DNA of 13,323 bases, from the NCBI GenBank assembly GCA_030731685.1, contig JANQTO010000348.1, positions 1 to 13,323 on the forward strand, in the 5' to 3' direction. The position numbers and the translations under genes are program-made. The notes under the pieces are model-generated. The model made no database searches and was not told the origin of the DNA. It saw only the letters and a list, made by a program, of their open reading frames with translations. Of the stretch, positions 6,618 to 13,251 are shown piece by piece. Origin of the DNA: Nonlabens sp. (GTDB lineage Bacteria > Bacteroidota > Bacteroidia > Flavobacteriales > Flavobacteriaceae). The stretch's first letter is position 1. Each line of letters starts with the position of its first letter.

Positions 6618-8783
6618 CTATAATTCTAGGTAGAAGGTAAATTTCAGCGAGATATTATCGGCAAAATTAGGTAAGTGATATGCGCCATAACGGTAAGCGC
6701 CGCTCACCCCAAAACCGAATAATAACTTGTTGAGCTCAAATCCACTTTCTAGATATCCCTTGTCCATGGTGGTGAATCCTACATTTGCGTGTTTTGATCT
6801 ATCCTGTAAATCGCCTATGGCATATTTGGTAAGTAACACTAACTCTGGTTTTAAGAAACTCGCAATATTGAATGGGGCAAAAGAGTGTTTTGCTTGCATA
6901 ATAGCGATGCGGTCAGAGAAAAATTCATTAAAATACATCGTTTCAAAACTTCCACGACCAGCTACAGAGAAACGTTGCAGGATTTCGTCCTTGTTAGGTG
7001 CGTTAGGGTATGCATGAAATAAGTGGGTGAGAGGCACGTCGCCGTTTGCAAAATGGCCTTCAACGTGCAGTTCCGTTCTAGATTTGTTATTACTATTAAT
7101 GATGTACGTCGCTTTTCCAGAGAGTTTAATATAGTTGAAGTCAGATTTTGCAATGCCTTGCACTCCTTTTGTGATTTGGCCAGAAAGTACGGGATATGAC
7201 GTTCGTGTTTCTAGGTAACCTTCTGGTGTCCGCATGAATTCGCTTGCAGGACTCCATCGTGCGGCTGCAGTTACTTCTGCAAGTACATATTCTGGAAATA
7301 GTGTTCCGTTATTTATAAAAACGTAGGGAGTTGTTTGTGCTATACGCTTTCGCGAAAGCGAAATTTCACTAATAACAGACGGGATAATACGTTGCTGTAG
7401 GGACATGCCATATTCTTTGTACAGGTAAAACGATGGGATATTAACCAGCCGAGGTTCAAATAAAGAATAAACGCGTGCGTCTGTCAAAAATGGAGCGCCG
7501 CCCAGCTCTGCAATGTCGTCTGACCTATAGATATTTATCCACGTATTACGCTCTTTGCTCAGCCTGTATCCAATATTGGTTTTGTATTTCCAGTTTTTGT
7601 CCTTGGTGCCATATGCGACATAACCGCTTAGCGCAAAGGATTCAGAAAATTTTTCATTGGTCGTGCCGCCTATACCTAATCTAAACGCCTCGTAATTGTT
7701 ATATTTAATAAGGTATTTAAGGTCTATATCAAAAAATCCAACGGGATAATAGCCCACCTTAAATTTTTCCAGTGTGGCAAGTTTACGTGTAATTTTTGAG
7801 GCTGTTACTATGGAATCTAGACTCATGAACTGCGAGAGCTCGTCTGTAGAGTAGGGCTCATCCATGCGATATTTTTTCCAGTAGGAGTCAGATTGTTCTG
7901 GTGCCTCGTCTGTTAAAACAGCCTTTATCCAGCGACGACCGAAATCACGTTGCTCAAAATCATGCTCGCTCGCCTGACTTTTTAAGATGACATACAGGTC
8001 ATTTTCTCTATTTTCAAACTTTTCTAAACCTACCTCAAATCTAGAACCGAGTAACTCTAGCTCTTTAGTGGTTTTTTTATTGCGTATAAAAAGCTCACGG
8101 CTGTCGTTGAGCCACAAATTAGTTCGACTATCATAAGTGAGTTTATGTGTTGCACGAACTTCTAGGTCACCTGCACGATAGTACCTCGCAAGCGGAACAC
8201 CATGTGTTGCTTGATCTACGTATATAGTGCCAAATAGCTTATCAGGACTGTCTATGTCCACAGGCCTAAATTCTAGAATGTAGGTCTCACGCTTGTTTAT
8301 AATAGTGTCGCCTAAGATTCTATAAGTATAGGCGTCACTGTTTTTTAAAGCTAATGGATTTTTGAATGAGATATCATAAATGAGGTATGGCTGGTCATAA
8401 ACATTTTCAGACTGGAAGGTGATATTATAGATAGGGTACACCGGCTTTTTAAAGCCAGGCATTTTTACGCCATTAATGACTTCTTTATCACCATAAATAG
8501 AATCGTGTATGTGCTTGCTGTTTTTTTCGCTGAAAAAAACTTGAGTCTGCATCAGGGTTTTGCGCAATTCATCATTTTTAAATCCAGGACCGGTGATGGC
8601 TTCTGGGTCACCTGCGATTTTTAAATTCTCGTACGCATTGTAAGTGTAAAATGGGGTTGCTATTTGCGGGTCGTTAACGGCGCGAGCATTTATTACCTTG
8701 AGCGCAAGTTCTTTGCCTGTATCTTGCGCCGTTCCCATGTGAGCATTTAGTGCAAGTAGCGTGCATATTAAAAGATAGCGCAT
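6618..8783 (-). CDS. DUF5686 family outer-membrane beta-barrel protein
   Basis: A 721-residue exported protein: signal peptide MRYLLICTLLALNAHMGTAQ (1-20), a soluble domain to about 330, then amphipathic strands to the C-terminus, which ends in a barrel-like strand (ISLKFTFYLEL). Recognised as DUF5686 by the order ALKVINARAVNDPQ (27-40), FYTYNAYENL (45-54), MPGFKKPVYPIYNITF (108-123), then GTIYVDQ (185-191) and RATHKLTYDSRTNLWL (210-225). Many relatives carry an N-terminal carboxypeptidase-regulatory-like domain; this one lacks it, since the DUF starts right after the signal peptide. The family has no established function. An upstream in-frame ATG at 8804 falls inside a TAnnTTTG box, and the signal peptide begins at 8783, so 8783 is chosen. 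Codons 475-480 (SLSRKR) are made by a copy of the dispersed palindrome. It follows frr behind a terminator and precedes the RND exporter by 71 bases. Confidence 0.88.
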   Translation of the reverse strand: MRYLLICTLLALNAHMGTAQDTGKELALKVINARAVNDPQIATPFYTYNAYENLKIAGDPEAITGPGFKNDELRKTLMQTQVFFSEKNSKHIHDSIYGDKEVINGVKMPGFKKPVYPIYNITFQSENVYDQPYLIYDISFKNPLALKNSDAYTYRILGDTIINKRETYILEFRPVDIDSPDKLFGTIYVDQATHGVPLARYYRAGDLEVRATHKLTYDSRTNLWLNDSRELFIRNKKTTKELELLGSRFEVGLEKFENRENDLYVILKSQASEHDFEQRDFGRRWIKAVLTDEAPEQSDSYWKKYRMDEPYSTDELSQFMSLDSIVTASKITRKLATLEKFKVGYYPVGFFDIDLKYLIKYNNYEAFRLGIGGTTNEKFSESFALSGYVAYGTKDKNWKYKTNIGYRLSKERNTWINIYRSDDIAELGGAPFLTDARVYSLFEPRLVNIPSFYLYKEYGMSLQQRIIPSVISEISLSRKRIAQTTPYVFINNGTLFPEYVLAEVTAAARWSPASEFMRTPEGYLETRTSYPVLSGQITKGVQGIAKSDFNYIKLSGKATYIINSNNKSRTELHVEGHFANGDVPLTHLFHAYPNAPNKDEILQRFSVAGRGSFETMYFNEFFSDRIAIMQAKHSFAPFNIASFLKPELVLLTKYAIGDLQDRSKHANVGFTTMDKGYLESGFELNKLLFGFGVSGAYRYGAYHLPNFADNISLKFTFYLEL
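7345..7360. repeat. Dispersed palindrome, copy 3 (16 bp, inside the DUF5686 coding region)
   Basis: The exact core CGCTTTCGCGAAAGCG lies within the barrel region of the DUF5686 gene. Minus-strand reading gives Ser475-Leu-Ser-Arg-Lys-Arg480 in frame. It is the only intragenic copy in the window. Confidence 0.9.
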
Positions 8784-8801
8784 AAAAAGATTGTATGATG
8801 A

Positions 8802-8809
8802 CAAAAGTA
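8802..8809 (-). promoter_or_regulatory. -7 box (TACTTTTG) for the DUF5686 gene
   Basis: Minus-strand TACTTTTG fits TAnnTTTG and ends 18 bases before the start at 8783. The upstream element is at best a degenerate TTA about 20 bases away. Its position over the alternative ATG at 8804 argues for the shorter protein. Confidence 0.5.
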
Positions 8810-8865
8810 CAAAAGTGGCGAGCAGTTAATCTTAATTTATTGTTTAATAAAAACAGTTGTATACT

Positions 8866-8897
8866 AAAAAAGCCAGAACGGTTGTTCCAGCTTTTTA
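8866..8897 (-). terminator. Intrinsic terminator of the pyrH-frr transcript
   Basis: In minus-strand RNA, 8896-8884 pairs with 8879-8867 as a continuous 13-bp stem with two G-U wobbles and an AACC loop, ending in a U-tract. On the plus strand the wobbles become C-A mismatches, so the hairpin works in the frr direction only. It starts 21 bases after the frr stop. Confidence 0.85.
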
Positions 8898-8917
8898 TTT
8901 TTGACAATGGTGGTCTA

Positions 8918-9472
8918 TTAGACGGTCATTATTTCTTTTTCTTTTATCGCAATCATTTCGTCAATTTTAGCGATGTATTTATCTGTAAGTGTTTGAATGT
9001 CTGCTTCCACGCGTTTTTGAAGGTCTTCAGAAATCTCTAATTTCTTAAGGTCGTTCATGGCCGTTTTGCGGTCATTGCGCACACCTATTTTTGAATCTTC
9101 ACCTTCAGACTTTCCTTTTTTGGCAAGTTCCCGACGGCGTTCTTCAGTCAGTGCTGGAATATTTAAAATAACCGACTCACCGTTATTCATAGGGTTGAGG
9201 CCTATGTTTGCTATCATAATTCCTTTCTCTATTTCTCCTATAAGTCCTTTTTCCCAAGGTTGTACGGTTAACGTACGTGCGTCTGGTGTGCTTATGTTTG
9301 CTACTTGTGATAATGGTGTCTGGCTACCGTAATAATCTACGGTTACACTACCTAGCATTGCCGGACTGGCTTTGCCAGCGCGTATATTCAATAATGCACG
9401 TTCTAAATGTGCGATGGCACTTTCCATATTTTCTTTAGTGCTGTCTAGTAAAAAGTCTATGTCTTCTGTCAT
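8918..9472 (-). CDS. frr: Ribosome recycling factor
   Basis: A 184-residue cytoplasmic protein, standard RRF length. It acts with EF-G to split post-termination ribosomes. Family signatures are LLNIRAGKASPAML (27-40), VQPWEKGLIGEIEKGI (70-85), and LNIPALTEERRRELAK with the following GVRNDRKTAMNDLKK. The last corresponds to the conserved Arg-rich part of the three-helix bundle. It begins 44 bases after the pyrH stop with no terminator between, so the two are very likely co-transcribed. This pyrH-frr pairing is widely conserved. A strong terminator follows. Confidence 0.97.
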   Translation of the reverse strand: MTEDIDFLLDSTKENMESAIAHLERALLNIRAGKASPAMLGSVTVDYYGSQTPLSQVANISTPDARTLTVQPWEKGLIGEIEKGIMIANIGLNPMNNGESVILNIPALTEERRRELAKKGKSEGEDSKIGVRNDRKTAMNDLKKLEISEDLQKRVEADIQTLTDKYIAKIDEMIAIKEKEIMTV

Positions 9473-9516
9473 GATTTTTAATATTTCTAATTTCTAGGCA
9501 ATAATATTGCCAAAAT

Positions 9517-10224
9517 CTATAATTGAACGCGTGTACCTATATTCTCACCATCTAAAAGACGTTCTAGGTTGCCAGCGGTATTCATGTCAAATACGATAAT
9601 GGGTAGTTCGTTTTCTTGGCTTAGGGTAAACGCTGTTGTATCCATTACTTTAAGACCTTTGCTCAATACATCATCAAAACTTATATAATCAAACTTCGTA
9701 GCGTTCTTGTCTTTCTCTGGATCTGCGGTGTAAATACCGTCTACCCGTGTACCCTTCAAAATAACATCGGCCTCTATTTCTATGGCTCTTAGAACTGCGG
9801 CACTATCTGTCGTGAAATAAGGGTTTCCTGTTCCACCGCCAAAAATGACTACGCGTCCTTTTTCTAGATGACGCATCGCTTTGCGACGTATAAATGGTTC
9901 AGCAACCTCATTGATTTGAATAGCAGTTTGTAAACGAGTAGGGATTCCTGCATCTTCACATGCACTTTGTAAAGCTAGACCGTTAATTACCGTGGCGAGC
10001 ATACCCATGTGGTCGCCCTGCACGCGGTCCATTCCTGCACTCGCGCCAGCAACACCTCTGAAAATATTGCCACCACCTATGACGATGGCTACTTGCACGC
10101 CTTTATCAGTTACTTTTTTGATTTCTGCGGCATACTCAGCTAGACGTTTTGGGTCTATACCATATTGTCTGTCACCCATAAGGGCTTCACCGCTTAACTT
10201 GAGTAAAATGCGTTTGTATTTCAT
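9517..10224 (-). CDS. pyrH: UMP kinase
   Basis: A 235-residue bacterial UMP kinase of the amino-acid-kinase fold, converting UMP and ATP to UDP and ADP in pyrimidine synthesis; hexameric in the cytoplasm. Clear motifs are [11 protein letters not shown] (7-17) and [11 protein letters not shown] (47-57, phosphate-binding glycines). [16 protein letters not shown] (71-86) and [16 protein letters not shown] (128-143, UMP binding) follow, then [13 protein letters not shown] (157-169). Full length, with no unusual features. A TATATTTG box lies 20 bases upstream of the start, after the interposed lipoprotein gene, so pyrH-frr probably forms its own transcript rather than reading on from rpsB-tsf. Confidence 0.97.
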   Translation of the reverse strand: MKYKRILLKLSGEALMGDRQYGIDPKRLAEYAAEIKKVTDKGVQVAIVIGGGNIFRGVAGASAGMDRVQGDHMGMLATVINGLALQSACEDAGIPTRLQTAIQINEVAEPFIRRKAMRHLEKGRVVIFGGGTGNPYFTTDSAAVLRAIEIEADVILKGTRVDGIYTADPEKDKNATKFDYISFDDVLSKGLKVMDTTAFTLSQENELPIIVFDMNTAGNLERLLDGENIGTRVQL

Positions 10225-10243
10225 AGGGCTTGTTGTGTGGTTG

Positions 10244-10251
10244 CAAATATA
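10244..10251 (-). promoter_or_regulatory. -7 box (TATATTTG) of the pyrH-frr promoter
   Basis: Minus-strand TATATTTG matches TAnnTTTG exactly, in the 65-base gap between the lipoprotein stop (10290) and the pyrH start (10224). The upstream element is weak: T-rich, without a clean TTG in the 17-23 window. Confidence 0.5.
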
Positions 10252-10289
10252 AATGAATCATTGCTCATTTTTGAAACCTTTAGGGCAGT

Positions 10290-11183
10290 CTATTTAGTAG
10301 AAGCTTTCAGTTGCATTTTATAAAATGCACCGTTACTGGACGCTTCAATATCACCCAGAGAAATATTCACGGCTTCGCTGGTGAGGTAATAGGTTTCTAA
10401 TCCGTTGTTAGTTTCATAATAAGTGATGGCTTCAATTTGAGAGGAGTCTATGGGTAACGGTATGCGCTCTTTCAAAGTAAAGTTGCCATTATCATAGTGC
10501 AAGATGATTAAATAAGGTTGCAAGCCACTATCATAACTGGTGAGTATCACGCGGTTTGTACCGTTAAAAGTGGCGTCTGTTATTAGGCTGCGCACCGGTA
10601 GAGTTGAGGTCGATTGTAGAGTATGTGCTCCTGGCTTTTTATCAATTCTGTAAATGGTGGTTTGTAGGCTGCTCCAGTCTTTAGAAAATAAGTAGAGTTT
10701 GTCTTCTATGGCGACCATCGCTTCTAGGTCATAAGCATGTCGCTGGTTGCGTGGAGCAAATTCCTTTTGGTCTTTGTATGAGATAAGGATTGTTTCAGAA
10801 TTAGCGCTTACATTGTTACGCTGGTCAATCGGAATTTTATAGATTTTTAAATCCTTGCGACTGCCTAGATTATTTCCAAAATCACCTATGTACATAAACA
10901 CATCATCATGTGTAATCGCTTCCCAATCTTTATTTTGTAGGTTGTGAAAAGTAGTTGCTTGTTGAATCTTGCCTAGGGTATCTAGTTTATAAATGGTGCT
11001 GCTACTACCTGAATCGTTATGTGTGTACAGTTCTTTATTAATTGTCGTAAGCCCAGACGACTCAATTAGCGGGCTATTTAGCACAGCAATGTTTTTAATG
11101 GCTACAAAGGCGGTTTGCGCCGTTGTCGTCTCTTTTTTTGAACTGCATGCATGGAGTAGTAAAAATAGTAATACGTATTTCAT
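10290..11183 (-). CDS. Uncharacterised beta-propeller-like lipoprotein
   Basis: 297 residues. The N-terminus MKYVLLFLLLHAC is a short lipoprotein signal with Cys13, followed by SSKKE, so the mature protein is anchored in the envelope. The body has repeated blade-like units. One is ESSGLTTINKELYTHNDSG with a following IYKLD. Others are DWEAITHDDVFMYIGDFGNN with IYKI, YDLEAMVAIEDKLYLFSKDW with IYRID, and QIEAITYYETN. The recurring (D/Q)(W/L/I)EA(I/M) and HNDSG / GDFGNN elements occur in a widespread family of propeller-like secreted proteins without assigned activity. The Asp-rich turns could bind metal, but that is speculation. The gene lies between tsf (behind its terminator) and pyrH, interrupting the usual rpsB-tsf-pyrH-frr order. 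No clear promoter is visible; a palindromic repeat occupies the short region upstream of its start. Confidence 0.85.
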   Translation of the reverse strand: MKYVLLFLLLHACSSKKETTTAQTAFVAIKNIAVLNSPLIESSGLTTINKELYTHNDSGSSSTIYKLDTLGKIQQATTFHNLQNKDWEAITHDDVFMYIGDFGNNLGSRKDLKIYKIPIDQRNNVSANSETILISYKDQKEFAPRNQRHAYDLEAMVAIEDKLYLFSKDWSSLQTTIYRIDKKPGAHTLQSTSTLPVRSLITDATFNGTNRVILTSYDSGLQPYLIILHYDNGNFTLKERIPLPIDSSQIEAITYYETNNGLETYYLTSEAVNISLGDIEASSNGAFYKMQLKASTK

Positions 11184-11206
11184 AAGGTTAAGGTAGGTTT
11201 TTTGTT

Positions 11207-11224
11207 TCGCTTTTGCGAAAGCGA
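11207..11224. repeat. Dispersed palindrome, copy 4 (one central change)
   Basis: TCGCTTTTGCGAAAGCGA has the same 18 bases as copy 2 except T for C in the central CGCG, which breaks perfect symmetry. It lies between the tsf terminator and the lipoprotein start, 24 bases upstream of the ATG at 11183. Confidence 0.85.
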
Positions 11225-11241
11225 GACCGTAGATGATTCAC

Positions 11242-11276
11242 AAAAAAATCCGTTCCCTGTGAAGAGAACGGATTTT
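11242..11276 (-). terminator. Intrinsic terminator of the rpsB-tsf transcript
   Basis: An 11-bp stem (11245-11255 with 11266-11276) around a 10-base loop is followed, in the minus direction, by a run of seven T. It lies 21 bases after the tsf stop and separates rpsB-tsf from the lipoprotein gene. Confidence 0.9.
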
Positions 11277-11297
11277 ATAATTTATCAAAAATGGTAA

Positions 11298-12260
11298 TTA
11301 AGCGATAGAAACTCTTTTGAATCCTACTACTTGTGCTCCTTTAGACTCCACATACTTAGCAACAGACATGCTGTCGTCCATAATGTAGTTTTGGTCTAGA
11401 AGACATTGCTCCTGGTCAAGGGAACAGTTGTCTGCGATAAAACGCTCTAACTTCCCTGGAATGATACGGTCCCATATAGCTTCTGGTTTCCCTTCAGCTT
11501 TCAATTCTGCTTCGAAGTTTGCTTTTGCTTCAGCTAGTGCAGCATCAGTTACCTGAGAGCGAGAAATAAACAATGGAATGTTTTTAAGTGGCTTACCTAA
11601 ACGACCACGCTCGATGTTGTCTTTTTCGATAACAGCGATACGAGCCTCTGTTTCTGACGCTACAAATGCAGGGTCAAAATCTTTGTAAGAAAGCGTTGTT
11701 GCACCCATAGAAGCAACTTGCATTGCTACGTTTTTAGCAACCTCTGCAGCATTGTCGCTTGCAGCGTTCAATCCTACTAAAGCACCAATTTTGTTACCGT
11801 GAACATAAGCGCCTACAAATGGTGCTTCTAGTGATTCAAAACCACCTATTTCCAGTTTCTCACCTACAACACCTGTTTGCTCAATAAGTTTTTCTTGAAC
11901 GGTCATGTCACCCATTTTAGCAGCAAGGAGTTCTTCTTTACTGTTTACGGTTGCAGCGATGTCAGCAACTTCGTTTGCAAGAGCCATGTAAGCATCGTTC
12001 TTTGCAACAAAGTCGGTTTCACAATTTAGAGAAACGACAACACCTCTTGTATTGTCTGCGTTTACTCTTGATAACACAGCACCTTCAGATGAGTCACGGT
12101 CTGCACGGTTTGCAGCTACTTTTTGACCTTTCTTTCTAAGTACTTCTATTGCTTTGTCAAAATCACCTTCGGCTTCTACAAGGGCCTTTTTACAGTCCAT
12201 CATACCAGCTCCAGTGGCTTGTCTTAATTTATTTACCTCAGCGGCGGTTACATTTGCCAT
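11298..12260 (-). CDS. tsf: Translation elongation factor Ts
   Basis: EF-Ts, the nucleotide exchange factor that regenerates EF-Tu-GTP in the cytoplasm; 320 residues, somewhat longer than the E. coli protein (283). The N-terminal UBA-like module carries the signature LRQATGAGMMDCKKAL (12-27). The core signature NCETDFVAKN (79-88) includes the TDFVAKN motif whose Asp-Phe pair contacts EF-Tu. The C-terminal region holds PEAIWDRIIPGKLERFIAD and DQNYIMDDSMSVAKYV, as in other EF-Ts proteins. It starts 35 bases after the rpsB stop without a terminator, so the two form an operon. A strong terminator follows the stop. Only one start (MANVTAAEVNKLR) agrees with the family. Confidence 0.97.
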   Translation of the reverse strand: MANVTAAEVNKLRQATGAGMMDCKKALVEAEGDFDKAIEVLRKKGQKVAANRADRDSSEGAVLSRVNADNTRGVVVSLNCETDFVAKNDAYMALANEVADIAATVNSKEELLAAKMGDMTVQEKLIEQTGVVGEKLEIGGFESLEAPFVGAYVHGNKIGALVGLNAASDNAAEVAKNVAMQVASMGATTLSYKDFDPAFVASETEARIAVIEKDNIERGRLGKPLKNIPLFISRSQVTDAALAEAKANFEAELKAEGKPEAIWDRIIPGKLERFIADNCSLDQEQCLLDQNYIMDDSMSVAKYVESKGAQVVGFKRVSIA

Positions 12261-12295
12261 GTTGTATGGTTTTTATAATTGCTTAAAAGCGTTAA

Positions 12296-13069
12296 TTATT
12301 CTTCTTCGTCAGTTGCAGTTGCAGCTTTTTTACCTTTTGAAGGCTTTTTTGCTGGCTCATCACCTTCAGCAGCATCGCTCTTACGCTCTTGCGCTCCAGC
12401 AATCATTGCTTCAGTTACACTTTTTACGATAATCTCGATAGACTTAGATGCATCGTCATTAGATGGGATGATAAAATCGATATCACGTGGATTTGCGTTT
12501 GTATCAACCATTGCAAAAATAGGAATACCTAATTTTAATGCTTCCTTCACTGCGATGTGCTCACGTACTGTGTCTACCACAAATAGTGCAGCTGGCATAC
12601 GAGACATATCTGTAATAGAACCTAAGTTTTTCTCAAGTTTTGCTCTTAAACGGTCTACTTGTAGACGCTCTTTCTTAGAAAGTGTTTCATAACGACCATC
12701 TTTTTTCATACGGTCTATAGTTCCCATTTTCTTAACAGCTTTGCGTATAGTTACAAAGTTTGTCAACATTCCACCAGGCCATCTTTCTGTAATGTATGGC
12801 TGGTTTGCAGCACTTGCATACTCAGCGACGATGTCTTTTGCTTGCTTTTTAGTAGCAACAAAAAGAACCTTACGACCGCTAGCAGCAATTTTGCGCAGTG
12901 CCTCGTTTGCTTCATCCAGCTTTACAGCTGTTTTGTACAAGTTGATAATGTGGATTCCATTGCGCTCCATGTAGATGTAAGGCGCCATGTTTGGGTCCCA
13001 TTTACGGGTAAGGTGTCCAAAATGCACACCTGCGTCAAGTAAAGACTTAACTTCAATAGTATTTGCCAT
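12296..13069 (-). CDS. rpsB: 30S ribosomal protein S2
   Basis: S2, a late-assembling protein of the small subunit; 257 residues from MANTIEVKSLLDAGVHFGH. Family landmarks are DAGVHFGHLTRKWDPNM (12-28), YIYMERNGIHIINL, VLFVATKKQA and PYITERWPGGMLTNF. RMPAALFVVDT, EALKLGIPIFAMVDTNANP and FIIPSNDDA follow. The C-terminal tail (about 225-257) is a low-complexity Lys/Ala/Glu stretch, common in this phylum. An in-frame ATG at 13114 would add 15 residues, but the S2 family starts at the methionine encoded at 13069, and those codons lie in a structured leader. It is first in the rpsB-tsf operon and follows rpsI behind a terminator. Confidence 0.97.
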   Translation of the reverse strand: MANTIEVKSLLDAGVHFGHLTRKWDPNMAPYIYMERNGIHIINLYKTAVKLDEANEALRKIAASGRKVLFVATKKQAKDIVAEYASAANQPYITERWPGGMLTNFVTIRKAVKKMGTIDRMKKDGRYETLSKKERLQVDRLRAKLEKNLGSITDMSRMPAALFVVDTVREHIAVKEALKLGIPIFAMVDTNANPRDIDFIIPSNDDASKSIEIIVKSVTEAMIAGAQERKSDAAEGDEPAKKPSKGKKAATATDEEE

Positions 13070-13183
13070 AATTGTTAGTTTACGTTCTGTCGATAGCAAT
13101 GGGTGAGTGGTCATCTAGTCGTTCTAGAATTGCCTCATCCATTTAGATGCTAAACTGGGCTCCGACGGCAATCGGGCTGACAG
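13070..13183 (-). promoter_or_regulatory. Structured 5' leader of rpsB (candidate autoregulatory RNA)
   Basis: The gap between the rpsI terminator and the rpsB start can fold. GAUUGCC (13173-13167) pairs with GGCAAUU (13134-13128), closing over a small UUUAG/CUAAA or CAUC/GAUG hairpin. UCUAG-AACGA-CUAGA (13128-13114) follows. An outer CUGUC (13183-13179) / GACAG (13091-13087) pairing is possible if transcription starts far enough upstream. Ribosomal-protein operons are often controlled by such leaders; binding of S2 here is an inference. Confidence 0.4.
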
Positions 13184-13210
13184 CAAATTAAAATATAAAA
13201 AAAAGAACAA
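13184..13210 (-). promoter_or_regulatory. Tentative rpsB promoter (TTG - 16 nt - TTAATTTG)
   Basis: Minus-strand TTG (13210-13208) and TTAATTTG (13191-13184) approximate the -33/-7 pattern, with one mismatch in the -7 box and a spacer one base short of the usual 17-23. It overlaps the T-tract of the rpsI terminator. Transcription would start near 13178. Confidence 0.3.
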
Positions 13211-13238
13211 ATCCCGACAGTTTGAAAGCCGTCGGGAT
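13193..13238 (-). terminator. Intrinsic terminator after rpsI
   Basis: ATCCCGAC (13238-13231 in minus reading) pairs with GTCGGGAT (13218-13211) in an 8-bp GC-rich stem with a 12-base loop. In the transcribed direction it is followed by TTGTTC and a run of eight T. It starts 14 bases after the rpsI stop. Confidence 0.85.
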
Positions 13239-13251
13239 GATGTAATAAGTA

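Noticed and set aside
8519..8541. Near-palindrome of T7 - CGCTG - A7 type inside the DUF5686 gene
   Set aside because: Resembles the dispersed repeat only in CGCT. It is explained by Phe and Lys codons and lacks the CTTTCGCGAAAG core.
1468..11224. Palindrome copies as a CRISPR array, IS ends or attachment sites
   Set aside because: Copies are kilobases apart with no spacer pattern, no transposase or integrase gene lies nearby, and no target duplications flank them.
12279..12692. 137-codon plus-strand ORF over rpsB
   Set aside because: Antisense shadow of a conserved ribosomal protein gene; no recognisable domain.
13070..13114. N-terminal extension of S2 from the ATG at 13114
   Set aside because: The S2 family starts at MANTIEVK (13069). 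The extension codons overlap leader structure and a competing short ORF.
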